Part shown: piece after piece, positions 44,405 through 53,940 of the stretch
Layout of the letters: each line of letters starts with the position of its first letter
How positions within the stretch are numbered: position 1 is the stretch's first letter
Assembly (NCBI GenBank): GCA_035532735.1
Contig: DATKQM010000046.1
Coordinates: 61,484 to 125,483 of the forward strand
DNA from: Chersky-840 sp035532735
GTDB lineage: Bacteria; Actinomycetota; Acidimicrobiia; Acidimicrobiales; UBA8190
Reading direction: 5' to 3'
Length of the DNA stretch: 64,000 nt
Translations under genes and position numbers: made by a program
Notes under the pieces: model-generated
Told to the model about the DNA's origin: nothing
Seen by the model: the letters and a program-made list of their open reading frames with translations, nothing else
Database searches by the model: none

Positions 44405-47200
44405 ATGGCCACGCCGTCACCCGGAGCACACCGGGCCGGCAACGGTTCGATCAGACCCGCACCGGTGCCCGAGGCGCTCCAGGTCCTCGCCGAACGCTCC
44501 GCATCGCCGGGAGCGGTCTCGGCCACCTTGCACCGGCTGATCGACGAACACCCAGACACCGTCGACCGCCTGGTTCGAGGTCCAGAGCCCACTTCTCTGG
44601 CGAGGGCGTTGGTGGATGTGAGCGCGGCGAGCAACTCGCTCGGGCGCCTCTGTGTCGTCGACCCAGCTGCGCTCGACGTGCTCGATGCTCTGGACAGACC
44701 GGTCCCTGTGGATCGCTCGGACCCGACTGCCCTGGCACGCTCGAAACACCTCGCACTGCTCCGCATCGCCACACGTGACCTGCTCGGGCTCGACACCCTC
44801 GAGCAGGTCGGGACGGCGCTGGCGGATCTCGCTCGTGACGTGCTCGACGGTGCCGTAGCGCTCGCCGGCACGGGGAGTGCCATGGCGGTCATCGGGATGG
44901 GGAAGCTCGGGGGGCGCGAGCTCAACTACTCGAGTGACGTGGACATCATGTTCGTCACCGCGGGTGAGCCCGAAGAAGGCGTGGCGCGGCGGATCCTCCA
45001 GATCGCCCAGCTGTGCTTCCGGGTGGACGTGGACCTCCGCCCCGAGGGACGGGCCGGCCCCTTGACGAGGTCGCTCGACAGCTACGGCGCGTACTGGGAG
45101 CGTTGGGCTGCCACCTGGGAATTCCAAGCTCTGCTCAAGGCGCGCTCGGTGGCCGGTGACGAGGAGCTGGGGCACCGATTCGAGACCGCGGCAATCGACC
45201 ACGTGTGGGGAAGGCATTACAGCGCCGACGAGCTCGCTGCGGTGCGGTCCATGAAGGCTCGGACAGAGGGGATGGTGGCCGGCCGAGGACTGCTCGGACG
45301 CGAGATCAAGCGAGGCCAGGGTGGGATCCGGGATATCGAGTTCGCGGTGCAACTCCTCCAGCTCGTCCACGGCGGACACGACCCGGGGATCAGGGACCGT
45401 TCGACCCTGGGCGCCCTGGCGGAGCTGGCGGCCGCCGGGTACGTCACCGCTGAGGACGCCAGCGTCCTGGCCGACTCCTACCGCTACCTGCGGACCGTCG
45501 AGCACCGATTGCAGCTCGTAGAGGAGGACCAGACCCACTCGGTTCCCACCGACCCGACGGCACGGCGGCGTCTGGCCCTGGTTCTCGGCTATCGAGACGA
45601 CGCCGCACACTCGGCCACCTCCCGGTTCGATGACGCCCTGCGCCAGTGTCAGCGCGACGTGCGGGCCATCCACGAACGTCTGTTCTTCCGACCCTTGCTC
45701 GAGGCATTCGCCACCATCGACACGCTCGCCGAAGCAACCGACGGCGGGCGGGGGTCCGCCACAGGGCCGGCGATGAGCGCCGCGGCGGTGACCCAGCGCC
45801 TGGCCGCGTTCGGTTTCTCCGACGCCACGCGCACGCGCGCCGCAGTCGAGGACCTCGCCGGCGGCCTGACTCGGAGCTCGCGGCTCATGGCGCAGATGCT
45901 CCCCCTCGTCCTCGACTGGCTCTCTCTGTCGCCTGACCCCGACCTCGGACTCCTCGGACTGCGCAACCTCGTTGTCCACGCACACCAACGTTCGCTCCTT
46001 GTCACAGCCTTCCGGGAATCCCCCGAAGCCGCCCGGCGTCTCTGCCTGCTGCTCGGATCGGGCCGGACCCTGGTCGAGGCCATCGAACGCAATCCCGAGC
46101 TGATCGCCGTCATCGGCGATGACGTGGCACTGGCCCCCACCGACCGCGAGGTCCTGGTGACCGAAGCCAGTGAGCGCCTGCAACGAAACAACGACGAGTC
46201 CTGGCGGCGAGGACAACTGGTTCGATTCCGCCAGGACCAGTACGTGCGCATCGCGGCACGCGATCTTCTCGAGGTTGACGACGTGGTCGCGACAGGTCGG
46301 GCCCTGACCGGAATGAGCGAAGCCCTTCTCGAAGCAGCTCTCGACGTGATCGACCCCGCTATGCCGTTCTCGATCGTGGGAATGGGCAGACTCGGCGGCG
46401 CCGAGATGTCCTACGCCAGTGACCTCGACCTCCTCCTCGTCTACGACGGGGCCACCGACGTCGAGGGCGAGGCGGTAGCCGAATCCTTCCTCCAGCTGAT
46501 GCACGGACCGAGCCCGGCCCAACGTGTGGCGTCGATCGACCTCGGTCTCAGACCCGAAGGCCACCAAGGACGATTGGCCCGCGACCTTCAGGGCTACGAG
46601 GCCTACTTCGAACGCTGGGCTGAGACCTGGGAGCGCCAAGCACTGGCACGAGCCCGGGTCGTCGCCGGCGACCGGGCCCTCGGCCAGCGCTTCATGGACG
46701 TGCTCGGCGACTTCGTTTGGGATCGGCCTCTCACCGAGGAGGACGTGGCTGACATCAGGAGGATGAAGGCGCGCATCGAACGCGAACGGATCCCCTCCCG
46801 AGAAGACCCGCAATTCCATTTGAAGCTAGGACGGGGCTCTTTGTCCGACATCGAATGGACCGTGCAATTGCTCCAGCTCCGCCACCACCTCCCGGGGCAA
46901 AGCACCCATGGCGCCCTCGAGGCCCTTGGTGATCGGGGAGTGCTCGGACCACCTGACCTGGCGGCACTTCGAGACGCCTACCGGTTCTGTGAACGGACCC
47001 GGAACCGCTGGCACCTCGTGGGTGCGCTGGCCGGAGGGGGGTCGCCGGGAGACGCGCTCCCGACTCAGGCCGAGCAGCTCTCTCACCTGGCCAGGAGCCT
47101 CGCGACCACACCGGCGCGACTGCGCGAGGACTACCGCCGAGTCACCCGACGTGCCCGCCGGGTGGTGGAACGGGTCTTCTACGGGATCGAGGACGCCTGA
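44405..47200 (+). CDS. glnE: Bifunctional glutamine synthetase adenylyltransferase/deadenylylase
   Basis: Controls glutamine synthetase by adding or removing AMP. The 931-residue protein has two nucleotidyltransferase domains. The first is GMGKLGGRELNYSSDVDIMF with the nearby DVDLRPEGRAGPL, the second GMGRLGGAEMSYASDLDLLL with DLGLRPEGHQGRL. Each is followed by its helical partner (KRGQGGIRDIEFAVQLLQL; LGRGSLSDIEWTVQLLQL). ATG 44405 is chosen; the frame opens at 44345 but that region is the nadE promoter. Both catalytic motifs are intact, so both activities are expected. Confidence 0.96.
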   Translation: MATPSPGAHRAGNGSIRPAPVPEALQVLAERSASPGAVSATLHRLIDEHPDTVDRLVRGPEPTSLARALVDVSAASNSLGRLCVVDPAALDVLDALDRPVPVDRSDPTALARSKHLALLRIATRDLLGLDTLEQVGTALADLARDVLDGAVALAGTGSAMAVIGMGKLGGRELNYSSDVDIMFVTAGEPEEGVARRILQIAQLCFRVDVDLRPEGRAGPLTRSLDSYGAYWERWAATWEFQALLKARSVAGDEELGHRFETAAIDHVWGRHYSADELAAVRSMKARTEGMVAGRGLLGREIKRGQGGIRDIEFAVQLLQLVHGGHDPGIRDRSTLGALAELAAAGYVTAEDASVLADSYRYLRTVEHRLQLVEEDQTHSVPTDPTARRRLALVLGYRDDAAHSATSRFDDALRQCQRDVRAIHERLFFRPLLEAFATIDTLAEATDGGRGSATGPAMSAAAVTQRLAAFGFSDATRTRAAVEDLAGGLTRSSRLMAQMLPLVLDWLSLSPDPDLGLLGLRNLVVHAHQRSLLVTAFRESPEAARRLCLLLGSGRTLVEAIERNPELIAVIGDDVALAPTDREVLVTEASERLQRNNDESWRRGQLVRFRQDQYVRIAARDLLEVDDVVATGRALTGMSEALLEAALDVIDPAMPFSIVGMGRLGGAEMSYASDLDLLLVYDGATDVEGEAVAESFLQLMHGPSPAQRVASIDLGLRPEGHQGRLARDLQGYEAYFERWAETWERQALARARVVAGDRALGQRFMDVLGDFVWDRPLTEEDVADIRRMKARIERERIPSREDPQFHLKLGRGSLSDIEWTVQLLQLRHHLPGQSTHGALEALGDRGVLGPPDLAALRDAYRFCERTRNRWHLVGALAGGGSPGDALPTQAEQLSHLARSLATTPARLREDYRRVTRRARRVVERVFYGIEDA

Positions 47201-47277
47201 GATCCTCCGAGCCACACAACACGACGGCCCGGCACAACGTGCGGCATTAGCATCAGATCAGTGCGATTACGGGAGCG

Positions 47278-49221
47278 GTGCTGATCCGCATGTCGACCCG
47301 CCGCCATGTCGAGCAGGTGCCAGAGACCGACCCCGGCTCGGCACAACTGATCGACGCCGTCCTCAGCCTGATGCCCGACGCGGCCATCGTGGCGGATGCG
47401 ACGGGCGTGATCGTGGCGGCCAACCCCGGCGCCGAATCGATCTTCGGCTACCCCCCAGGAGCGCTCACCGGCATCGCCGTCGACGTCCTCGTGCCCGAAA
47501 GATTCCGCGACCATCATTCCGAGCTGCGCGCGGAATACGGCGCAGATCCCGCCCGGCGGCCCATGGGCACGGGCCCTGAGTTGTGGGCCCGGCGCCTCGA
47601 CCGGACCGAGTTCCCCGCCGACATCAGCCTCGCTCCGCTCGGAGTCCCCGAGCGACCCCTCACCCTCGCCGTCGTGCGCGACCTCACCACCCGGCGTGCG
47701 GCATGGGAGGCCGGCGCGTGGTTGGCCGCCATCGTGTCGTCGTCGGAGGACGCCATCGTGTCGATGGACCTGGCCGGCACCCTGACCACCTGGAACCCCG
47801 GCGCGCAGCGGCTCCTGGGCTATAGCGCGGAGGAGATCCACGGAAAGCCCGTCGCCCGGCTCGTGCCGACGCGACTCCGAGCCGACGTGGAAGAGCAGAT
47901 GGCGCGGGTCCGTGGTGGCATGCACCTCCCCACACGCGACACCGTGCGCCTCCACAAGAACGGGAACGAGATCGAAGTGGCAGAAGCTCTGTCGCTCATC
48001 CGGGAACCGGCTGGGGCCGCCACCGGGATCTCGGCCGTGCTGCGAGATATCACGGAGCGAAAGCAGGCCGAACGCGAGCTCCGACGTCTCTTGGTCGACG
48101 GACAGCGACGCGAGCGATGGCTGGGGTCGATCTCCGAAGTCAGGCTGTCGATGCTGGCCGGTGGCGGGCTCGTGCAGTGGCTGGCATTGATCGCCCGGAG
48201 GGCATCGGAGCTCTCCGACGCCGATGGGATCACCGTGAGCGTGGTGGCCAACAATGACCACACCCGGTTGGACGTGATCGCGACGCACGGAGCACTCGTG
48301 GCGCCGTGGCGAGGCAAGACCCTTTCGGTGTTGGACTCCGCGGCGGGACGGGTGTTCACCTCGGGTCGCTCCATGGTGACGACCGACCCTTCCTCGGTCC
48401 TCGACGGCGATGTCCCTGACGCTGTACCGAACGGAGTCGGGCCGTTGCTCCTCGTCCCGATCACCACCTCACACGGCCAAGACGGGGTCTTCGGCGTGGT
48501 GCGACAGGTGGGAAGAGCCGGATTCAGCCCCGAGGAGATCCGGGTCGTGGAGAGCTTCGGACAGCAGGCGGGGCTGGCCATCGAGCTCGACCGGGCGCAG
48601 AACGACCGCGAGCAGCTGGCTGTCATGGGCGACCGTGAGCGAATCGCCAGAGATCTGCACGACCACGTCGTCCAGCGGCTCTTCGCGGTGGGCATGGCTC
48701 TGCAAGCAGCCTCGCGCTCGATCACAGATCAGGGCGCGCTCGAACGCATCGGTGAGTCCATCGAAGAGCTCGACGCCACCATTCGGGACGTGCGGTCGAC
48801 CATCTTCTCGCTCGCTCTCCGCACCAGCGACAGGGTGGGAACGAGCACGCGGGCGCGGTTGTTGGACGTGACATCCATGGCGGCGCAGGGTCTCGGGTTC
48901 CAACCCCGGCTCCAGTTCGACGGCCCAGTGGACACGAAGGTCCCCGAGGAGCTCGTTCCCGACGTGCTGGCGGTGGTCCGAGAAGGCCTGGCCAACGCGG
49001 CCCGACATGCCAAGGCCTCTCGCGTCGAGGTCCGGGTGGATGTCCACCACGATCTGATGATCACGGTGACCGACAACGGCGTGGGCATGAACGACAGCAC
49101 CCGATCGAGCGGCCTGGCCAACCTGCGGGCTCGGGCCGAGGCTCGGGGTGGGACTATGACGGTGGGGACAGGGGACAAGCGCGGCACGCGTCTGTGTTGG
49201 CGGGTCCCACTCCCGATCTGA
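47278..49221 (+). CDS. PAS-PAS-GAF sensor histidine kinase, DevS/NarX type
   Basis: A 647-residue soluble kinase. PAS1 covers residues about 20-140 (SLMPDAAIVADATGVIVAAN), PAS2 about 145-270 (SSEDAIVSMDLAGTLTTWNP), then GAF about 290-445, a HisKA_3 dimerisation box (ERIARDLHDHVVQRLFAVGM) and a HATPase end (VREGLANAARHAKAS, DNGVGMN, GLANLRARAEARGG). This class signals to NarL-type regulators, but none lies nearby. GTG 47278 is used; ATG 47290 is possible. No membrane helix, so it senses a cytoplasmic signal. The 77 bp before it hold no other gene. Confidence 0.9.
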   Translation: MLIRMSTRRHVEQVPETDPGSAQLIDAVLSLMPDAAIVADATGVIVAANPGAESIFGYPPGALTGIAVDVLVPERFRDHHSELRAEYGADPARRPMGTGPELWARRLDRTEFPADISLAPLGVPERPLTLAVVRDLTTRRAAWEAGAWLAAIVSSSEDAIVSMDLAGTLTTWNPGAQRLLGYSAEEIHGKPVARLVPTRLRADVEEQMARVRGGMHLPTRDTVRLHKNGNEIEVAEALSLIREPAGAATGISAVLRDITERKQAERELRRLLVDGQRRERWLGSISEVRLSMLAGGGLVQWLALIARRASELSDADGITVSVVANNDHTRLDVIATHGALVAPWRGKTLSVLDSAAGRVFTSGRSMVTTDPSSVLDGDVPDAVPNGVGPLLLVPITTSHGQDGVFGVVRQVGRAGFSPEEIRVVESFGQQAGLAIELDRAQNDREQLAVMGDRERIARDLHDHVVQRLFAVGMALQAASRSITDQGALERIGESIEELDATIRDVRSTIFSLALRTSDRVGTSTRARLLDVTSMAAQGLGFQPRLQFDGPVDTKVPEELVPDVLAVVREGLANAARHAKASRVEVRVDVHHDLMITVTDNGVGMNDSTRSSGLANLRARAEARGGTMTVGTGDKRGTRLCWRVPLPI

Positions 49222-49227
49222 GCCGCC

Positions 49228-50397
49228 TCACTCGGACTGTTCGGGCCCATCGACGGCTTCGACGTCACGACGCGCGATGACATGCACATCGACGTCGCAG
49301 TCAGCGGCAAAGCGCAGCACCCGCTGGACGACGGACCCCTTGGTGAGCTCCTCCCAGCGACTCCGGCGACTCGAACCCAAGACGATCTGCGTGACCTGGT
49401 GCTCTCGGGCGAAGTCCACCAGTGCCCGGGCGGGTTCTTCCTGGTTGAGCAGGTGCCACTCCGCACCCAGGTCGTCCGCCAGCTTGTGGAGGACGCCGAG
49501 CTCATCCACCGCACTGCGACGGGCCTGATCGGGGGGGACGACGTGCACGGCATGTAGATCTGCCTTCGTCCGGGCCGCGATGCGCGCCGCCCTGCGGATC
49601 ACGGCGTCGGTGCCATGAGCGCCGGTGACCGCCACGAGGATCCGCTCGCGCGTCTCCCAGAGCGCGTCCGAATGCCGGTCACGGAGATAGGCGAGGAGCT
49701 CCTCCTCGGTCTCGTCGGCCACGAATCGAAGAGCCAGCTCGCGCAGCGCCACCAGGTTCTCGGTTCGGAAGAAATGGGTCAGCGCGTCGGGGACCTTCTC
49801 AGCGGGATAGATGTTGCCGTGGACCATCCGTCGGCGAAGGGCCTCGGGCGAGGAGTCGATGAGCTCCAATTGGTCGGCTCGGCGCACAACCCAGTCCGGA
49901 ACCCGCTCGCGCACCCTGGTGCCGGTCATGCGCTCGACGGCGTCCGCGATGCTCTCGAGGTGTTGGACGTTGACCGTCGTGATCACCGCGATCCCGGCAT
50001 CGACGAGCTCCATGACGTCCTGCCACCGCTTCTCGTGGCGCCCCGACCCGGTGACGTTGGTGTGGGCGAGCTCGTCAACGAGGGCCAGCTCCGGTTGCCG
50101 GGCCAGGACGGCGTCGACGTCCATCTCCTCGAACTGCGATCCCCGGTAGGCGACGATCTTGCGGGGGACGACTTCGAGGTCTCGGATCAATTCAGCGGTC
50201 CGAGGGCGTCCGTGGGTCTCGACGAACCCGACGACGACGTCCGCTCCTCGGCGGTGACGGCGCCAGCCTTCATCGAGCATGGCGAAGGTCTTCCCGACGC
50301 CGGCCACGGCCCCCATGTAGATACGAAACTGACCCGTGGGGCCGACGGCGTCGGATTCCAGCTGTTCGCGGTGATCGGACGGACCCGACGCGGCCAT
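49228..50397 (-). CDS. kdpD: KdpD N-terminal half (sensor and Usp domains) as a separate protein
   Basis: A 389-residue protein equal to the cytoplasmic N-terminal part of KdpD. The KdpD domain has the P-loop GAVAGVGKTFAMLDEGWRR and VVGFVETHGRPRTAELI, then LVDELAHTNVTGSGRHEKRW and TTVNVQHLESIADAVERMTG. A Usp domain follows from about residue 250 (RILVAVTGAHGTDAVIRR). It ends exactly where the transmembrane part of a normal KdpD would begin. ATG 50397 gives the usual start. The remaining half is encoded divergently at 50481. In other bacteria this part binds c-di-AMP and ATP; binding here is inferred. Confidence 0.93.
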   Translation of the reverse strand: MAASGPSDHREQLESDAVGPTGQFRIYMGAVAGVGKTFAMLDEGWRRHRRGADVVVGFVETHGRPRTAELIRDLEVVPRKIVAYRGSQFEEMDVDAVLARQPELALVDELAHTNVTGSGRHEKRWQDVMELVDAGIAVITTVNVQHLESIADAVERMTGTRVRERVPDWVVRRADQLELIDSSPEALRRRMVHGNIYPAEKVPDALTHFFRTENLVALRELALRFVADETEEELLAYLRDRHSDALWETRERILVAVTGAHGTDAVIRRAARIAARTKADLHAVHVVPPDQARRSAVDELGVLHKLADDLGAEWHLLNQEEPARALVDFAREHQVTQIVLGSSRRSRWEELTKGSVVQRVLRFAADCDVDVHVIARRDVEAVDGPEQSE

Positions 50398-50480
50398 GCG
50401 CCCATTGTGCCCGGTTCCCAGGTGGGCGAAATGAAACCCCGCGCCGGTATCGTGGCAACGAGGGACAGAAGGTAGAGCAC

Positions 50481-51965
50481 ATGGGACCATGGCGGCGCTC
50501 AGCGGTGGGATCGGTCGCCACCCTGGTGGTCATGGCCCCTCTCGTGGCGGTCATGATCCCCCTCCGGGACCAACTGAGCATCGCCACCACCGGTCTCGTC
50601 CTGGTCGTCCCGGTCGTGATCGGTGTGGTGGTGGGTGGGTTCCGGGCCGGCGTCTTCGGCGTGCTCGCAGGATTCCTCGTCTACGACCTCGTCTTCATCC
50701 CGCCCTATTTCAGGCTGACCGTCGGGGCCAATGAGAATTGGGTCGTTCTCGTCGTGTATGTGGCGGTGATGCTGCTCGTCGCCAGCGTCGTGGACCGCCT
50801 CGAGAAAGCGCGTACCGAGGCCCATCAACACGAGGAAGCCATCCGTCGGCTCTTCGAACTGACCGACCTGCTCATCGAGGACCGACCGCTGTCGGAGATC
50901 CTCGAGCTCATCGTGTCCACGGTCCACCAAGCCTTCGCGTTGCGAAGCGTGGCCTTGCTCCTCCCGGTCGACGCCAAGCTGGACGTGGTGGCCTCCTCGG
51001 GCGAGCCGTTGTCAGAAGCGGAATTGCGGCGGGTGGCACCGGAGCCCGGGGTCCCCGCCAGCCTGGGGAGCTCGGTCCCGGCCGGCCACGAGCAGACCCA
51101 GACCGTGGCGCTCATCGCCACAGGGCGCCCCATCGGGCTCCTCCACATCTGGGGCGCGGGCCTGAGCCGGCACGACCAAGGGCTGTTGCACACCTTCGCC
51201 AATCACATGGCACTTGCTCTCGAGCGGGCGCAACTTCGTGAACAGGCATTGCGGACCGAGTTGCTCGAAGAGGTCGATCGGCTGCAGCGGGCTCTCGTCA
51301 GTGCAGTCTCGCATGATCTGCGCACTCCGTTGGCCACGATCAAGGCATCGGCATCCACGTTGCTCAGCGCCCATGCCGAGGTGCCGCTGCCCGACCGCGA
51401 GGAGTTGCTCGAGCTCATCGACAACCAGACAGAACGCCTCGATCGCCTCGTCACCAACCTGCTCGACCTTTCGCGTGTGCAGGCCGGCGCCCTCGAGCTG
51501 CGCAACGAACCGATCGCCGTGGACGACCTCGTCACCGACGCCATCCGGGGACTGGGGTCCCGGACCGATGTCTCCGACATCACGACGGCGGTGGACGACG
51601 AGCTCCCGCTGGTCGACGTCGATCACCTCTTGATCGGCCAGGTGCTCGCCAATCTCCTCGACAACGCCATCCGCCACGCTCCGCCGCACACGCCGGTGAC
51701 GGTGTCGGCGCAAGGTCGCCACGACGGGCTGGTTCAGATCACGGTCGAAGACAAAGGCCCCGGGGTGGCTCGGGCCGAGCGGACCAACGTCTTCCGGATG
51801 TTCAACCGGAGCGGGACGACAGGGGGGACTGGTATCGGCCTGTCCATCGCCAAGGCATTTGTCGAGGCGCACGGCCAGGAGATCTGGGTCGAAGACGCGC
51901 CCTCGGGTGGCGCTCGCTTTTGCTTCACCATGCCTCCGGCGCGCGTCACGGTGGACGTGGTTTGA
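50481..51965 (+). CDS. kdpD: KdpD C-terminal half (membrane, GAF and kinase domains) as a separate protein
   Basis: A 494-residue protein: DUF4118 membrane domain with about four helices (residues 1-110), GAF-like domain about 140-270, H-box LVSAVSHDLRTPLATIKASA, and ATP-binding boxes NLLDNAIRHAPP, EDKGPGVA and GTGIGLSIAKAF. Together with the N-terminal half the total is 883 residues, the length of a normal KdpD. ATG 50481 has AGAAGG 8 nt upstream, and TATCGT stands about 30 nt before. kdpE follows immediately. Confidence 0.93.
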   Translation: MGPWRRSAVGSVATLVVMAPLVAVMIPLRDQLSIATTGLVLVVPVVIGVVVGGFRAGVFGVLAGFLVYDLVFIPPYFRLTVGANENWVVLVVYVAVMLLVASVVDRLEKARTEAHQHEEAIRRLFELTDLLIEDRPLSEILELIVSTVHQAFALRSVALLLPVDAKLDVVASSGEPLSEAELRRVAPEPGVPASLGSSVPAGHEQTQTVALIATGRPIGLLHIWGAGLSRHDQGLLHTFANHMALALERAQLREQALRTELLEEVDRLQRALVSAVSHDLRTPLATIKASASTLLSAHAEVPLPDREELLELIDNQTERLDRLVTNLLDLSRVQAGALELRNEPIAVDDLVTDAIRGLGSRTDVSDITTAVDDELPLVDVDHLLIGQVLANLLDNAIRHAPPHTPVTVSAQGRHDGLVQITVEDKGPGVARAERTNVFRMFNRSGTTGGTGIGLSIAKAFVEAHGQEIWVEDAPSGGARFCFTMPPARVTVDVV

Positions 51966-52655
51966 TTGGCGACGGTCCTCGCCGTCGATGACGACCAGGC
52001 GCTGTTGCGGGTCCTGCGCATCGGCCTGAGCGCCCTCGGACATGACGTACTGGTGGCGTCCACCGGCGAGCAGGGCGTGTCTCAAGCGGCCATCGGGGTG
52101 CCGGACATCATCGTCCTCGACCTCGGCCTGCCCGATCTCGACGGCATGGAGGTATGCCGGAGGATCCGGCAGTGGAGTGACGTGCCCATCATCGTGCTCT
52201 CCGCCGACGGCACCGAGGACCGCAAGATCGCCTCGCTCGACGGCGGGGCCGACGACTACATGACGAAGCCCTTCGGGATGGGTGAGCTCGAAGCGCGCAT
52301 CCGAGTCGCGCTCCGGCACAGGACGGCCGAGCCCGGCGACGAAGCGACCAAGGACATCGTGGTCGGCGCCCTCGAGCTCGACCTCGTCCACCACGAGGCT
52401 CACATGAAGGGCCACCCCATCGAGCTCACGACACGGGAGTTCTCTCTTCTCGTGTTCCTGGCTCGGCATGCCGGCAAGATCTGCACCCATCGGATGATCC
52501 TCGAGCACGTGTGGGGCCCCCACTACGGGACCGAGACCCAGTACCTGCGGGTCTACGTCTACCGATTGCGGCGCAAGCTCGGAGATGAAAAGGGAGAGAT
52601 CCTACGCACCAATCCCGGGGTGGGCTACCAACTCGTCGACGAGGAGTCCGGGTAG
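51966..52655 (+). CDS. kdpE: KdpE response regulator
   Basis: A 229-residue OmpR-type regulator that in other bacteria turns on the KdpFABC potassium pump. The receiver has AVDDDQALLRVLRIGLSALG, the phospho-Asp in IIVLDLGLPDLDG and KPFGMGELEARIR. The winged helix has LTTREFSLLVFLARHAGKIC and the typical end VYRLRRKLGDEKG to GVGYQL. Start TTG 51966 directly abuts the TGA of the kinase gene. No kdpFABC genes occur in the window. Confidence 0.9.
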   Translation: MATVLAVDDDQALLRVLRIGLSALGHDVLVASTGEQGVSQAAIGVPDIIVLDLGLPDLDGMEVCRRIRQWSDVPIIVLSADGTEDRKIASLDGGADDYMTKPFGMGELEARIRVALRHRTAEPGDEATKDIVVGALELDLVHHEAHMKGHPIELTTREFSLLVFLARHAGKICTHRMILEHVWGPHYGTETQYLRVYVYRLRRKLGDEKGEILRTNPGVGYQLVDEESG

Positions 52656-52733
52656 CCGTAGCTCGAGATCGAAGGAACCCATGGCCGCGCCGTCGGGGAA
52701 TTAGCCTCTGGCCCCTGGACAAAGGGGGACGTC

Positions 52734-53459
52734 ATGCTTCGAAAGCTTCTCGCTGAGCTCCTGGGCACCTTGATCCTGGTGTATTTCGCCGTAGGGGTGG
52801 CCACCTTGTCATTCGGCTTCGGCGCCACGGGAGCGAGCTTCTATGCCGGCGTCGTCGCCACCGCCTTGGCGTTCGGCCTGACACTCTTGGGTCTCGCCTA
52901 TGTCCTCGGGCCCATCTCGGGATGTCACGTCAACCCCGCGGTCACCATCGGTGCCCTGTTCGCGGGCCGCATTGGCATTGCCGAAGCGGTCAGGTACTGG
53001 ATCGCCCAGTTCGTCGGCGGGATCCTGGGAGCGCTTCTTCTGTGGTGCACCTTCAGCTCGTCGCCTCTCTACGACCGGAAGCACACGGGGCTCGGGACCG
53101 ATGGATGGGGAGCGGCCAGCCACATTCACATCAGTGCCGGCGGGGCCTTCCTCGCCGAGGTCGTCCTCACCGCGTTCTTCGTCTTCGTCATCTTGGGAGT
53201 CACCCACAAGATCGGCAATGCGGCCACGGCCGGGATGGTGATCGGGCTGACCCTGACGGTGGTCCACCTCATCGGCATTCCCATCACCGGCACATCGGTG
53301 AACCCCGCCCGCAGTCTCGGCCCGGCGCTCGTCGTGGGGGGAACGGCGTTGCACCAGGTGTGGCTCTTCATCGTCGCACCCTTGGTGGGGGGGATCCTGG
53401 CGGCCGGCCTCCACCTGGTCCTCTATCCGAAGCCGACCGCCGACTCCGCTTCCGCCTGA
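52734..53459 (+). CDS. aqpZ: Aquaporin, water-selective (AqpZ type)
   Basis: A 241-residue, six-helix MIP channel with two NPA boxes (SGCHVNPAVTIG and GTSVNPARSLG). The selectivity-filter positions read Phe (AFGLTLLG), His (VVHLIGIPI), Thr (GTSVNP) and Arg (NPARS), as in water channels rather than glycerol facilitators. ATG 52734 follows AAGGGGG by 5 nt. Located directly after kdpE, in keeping with an osmotic-response neighbourhood, though it has its own ribosome site 78 bp downstream of kdpE. Confidence 0.94.
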   Translation: MLRKLLAELLGTLILVYFAVGVATLSFGFGATGASFYAGVVATALAFGLTLLGLAYVLGPISGCHVNPAVTIGALFAGRIGIAEAVRYWIAQFVGGILGALLLWCTFSSSPLYDRKHTGLGTDGWGAASHIHISAGGAFLAEVVLTAFFVFVILGVTHKIGNAATAGMVIGLTLTVVHLIGIPITGTSVNPARSLGPALVVGGTALHQVWLFIVAPLVGGILAAGLHLVLYPKPTADSASA

Positions 53460-53474
53460 GCCGGGCCGCCTCCG

Positions 53475-53903
53475 TCAGCTCACGGCAGGCTGGCGCCGGG
53501 CCAGGTAGCTGTCGAAGGCAACGGACTTGTGGGTGTCTTCGAAGTCTTCGTGGTACACGATCTTCCCCCACACCGCGCGTGCGAAGAGGATGGCCCGGTT
53601 CTCATAGACGACCTCACCGGTGACCGCACTGGCGTGGACCACGAAGAGCATGCACACCGTGGTCCGCCAGGGCGGCCCGTTGACGACGATGTCGTACGCC
53701 TCGCCGACGATTCCCGCCTCCAGATAGGAGCGCAAGAACGCCTCGATGGCCGGCTTGCCCCGATGCTCACCTCCCCAGGAGCTGTTTCCCGGGAACACGA
53801 GGACGGCGTCGTCGGCGTAACTGGCGAGCAGGGGTCCCGGATCTCCCTGGCGGAGAGCCTTCAAATTGCGACGAATCATCCAACGGACAGCCCACTTGTA
53901 CAT
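53475..53903 (-). CDS. SnoaL/NTF2-like protein
   Basis: A 142-residue alpha+beta-cone protein: RRNLKALRQGDPGPLLASYA, DDAVLVFPGNSSWGGEHRGK and RAILFARAVWGKIVYHEDFE are the typical strand-helix blocks. Members bind small hydrophobic ligands or act as isomerases or hydrolases; no specific function can be read. ATG 53903 has a GGGAGGAG-like site on its strand. It is divergent from the TetR gene and shares a 61-bp control region with an inverted repeat. Confidence 0.8.
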   Translation of the reverse strand: MYKWAVRWMIRRNLKALRQGDPGPLLASYADDAVLVFPGNSSWGGEHRGKPAIEAFLRSYLEAGIVGEAYDIVVNGPPWRTTVCMLFVVHASAVTGEVVYENRAILFARAVWGKIVYHEDFEDTHKSVAFDSYLARRQPAVS

Positions 53904-53924
53904 GATGCTCCTCCCCCCTTCCTC

Positions 53925-53940
53925 TGGATAGATCGATCCA
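53925..53940. promoter_or_regulatory. Candidate operator between the NTF2-like and tetR genes
   Basis: TGGAT-agatcg-ATCCA is a perfect 5-bp inverted repeat with a 6-bp near-symmetric centre, placed in the divergent control region. A TACACT box for tetR begins 14 bp away. Confidence 0.4.

Noticed and set aside
44417..46819. 800-residue minus-strand open frame opposite glnE
   Set aside because: Antisense shadow of a well-conserved gene; no ribosome site or motif.
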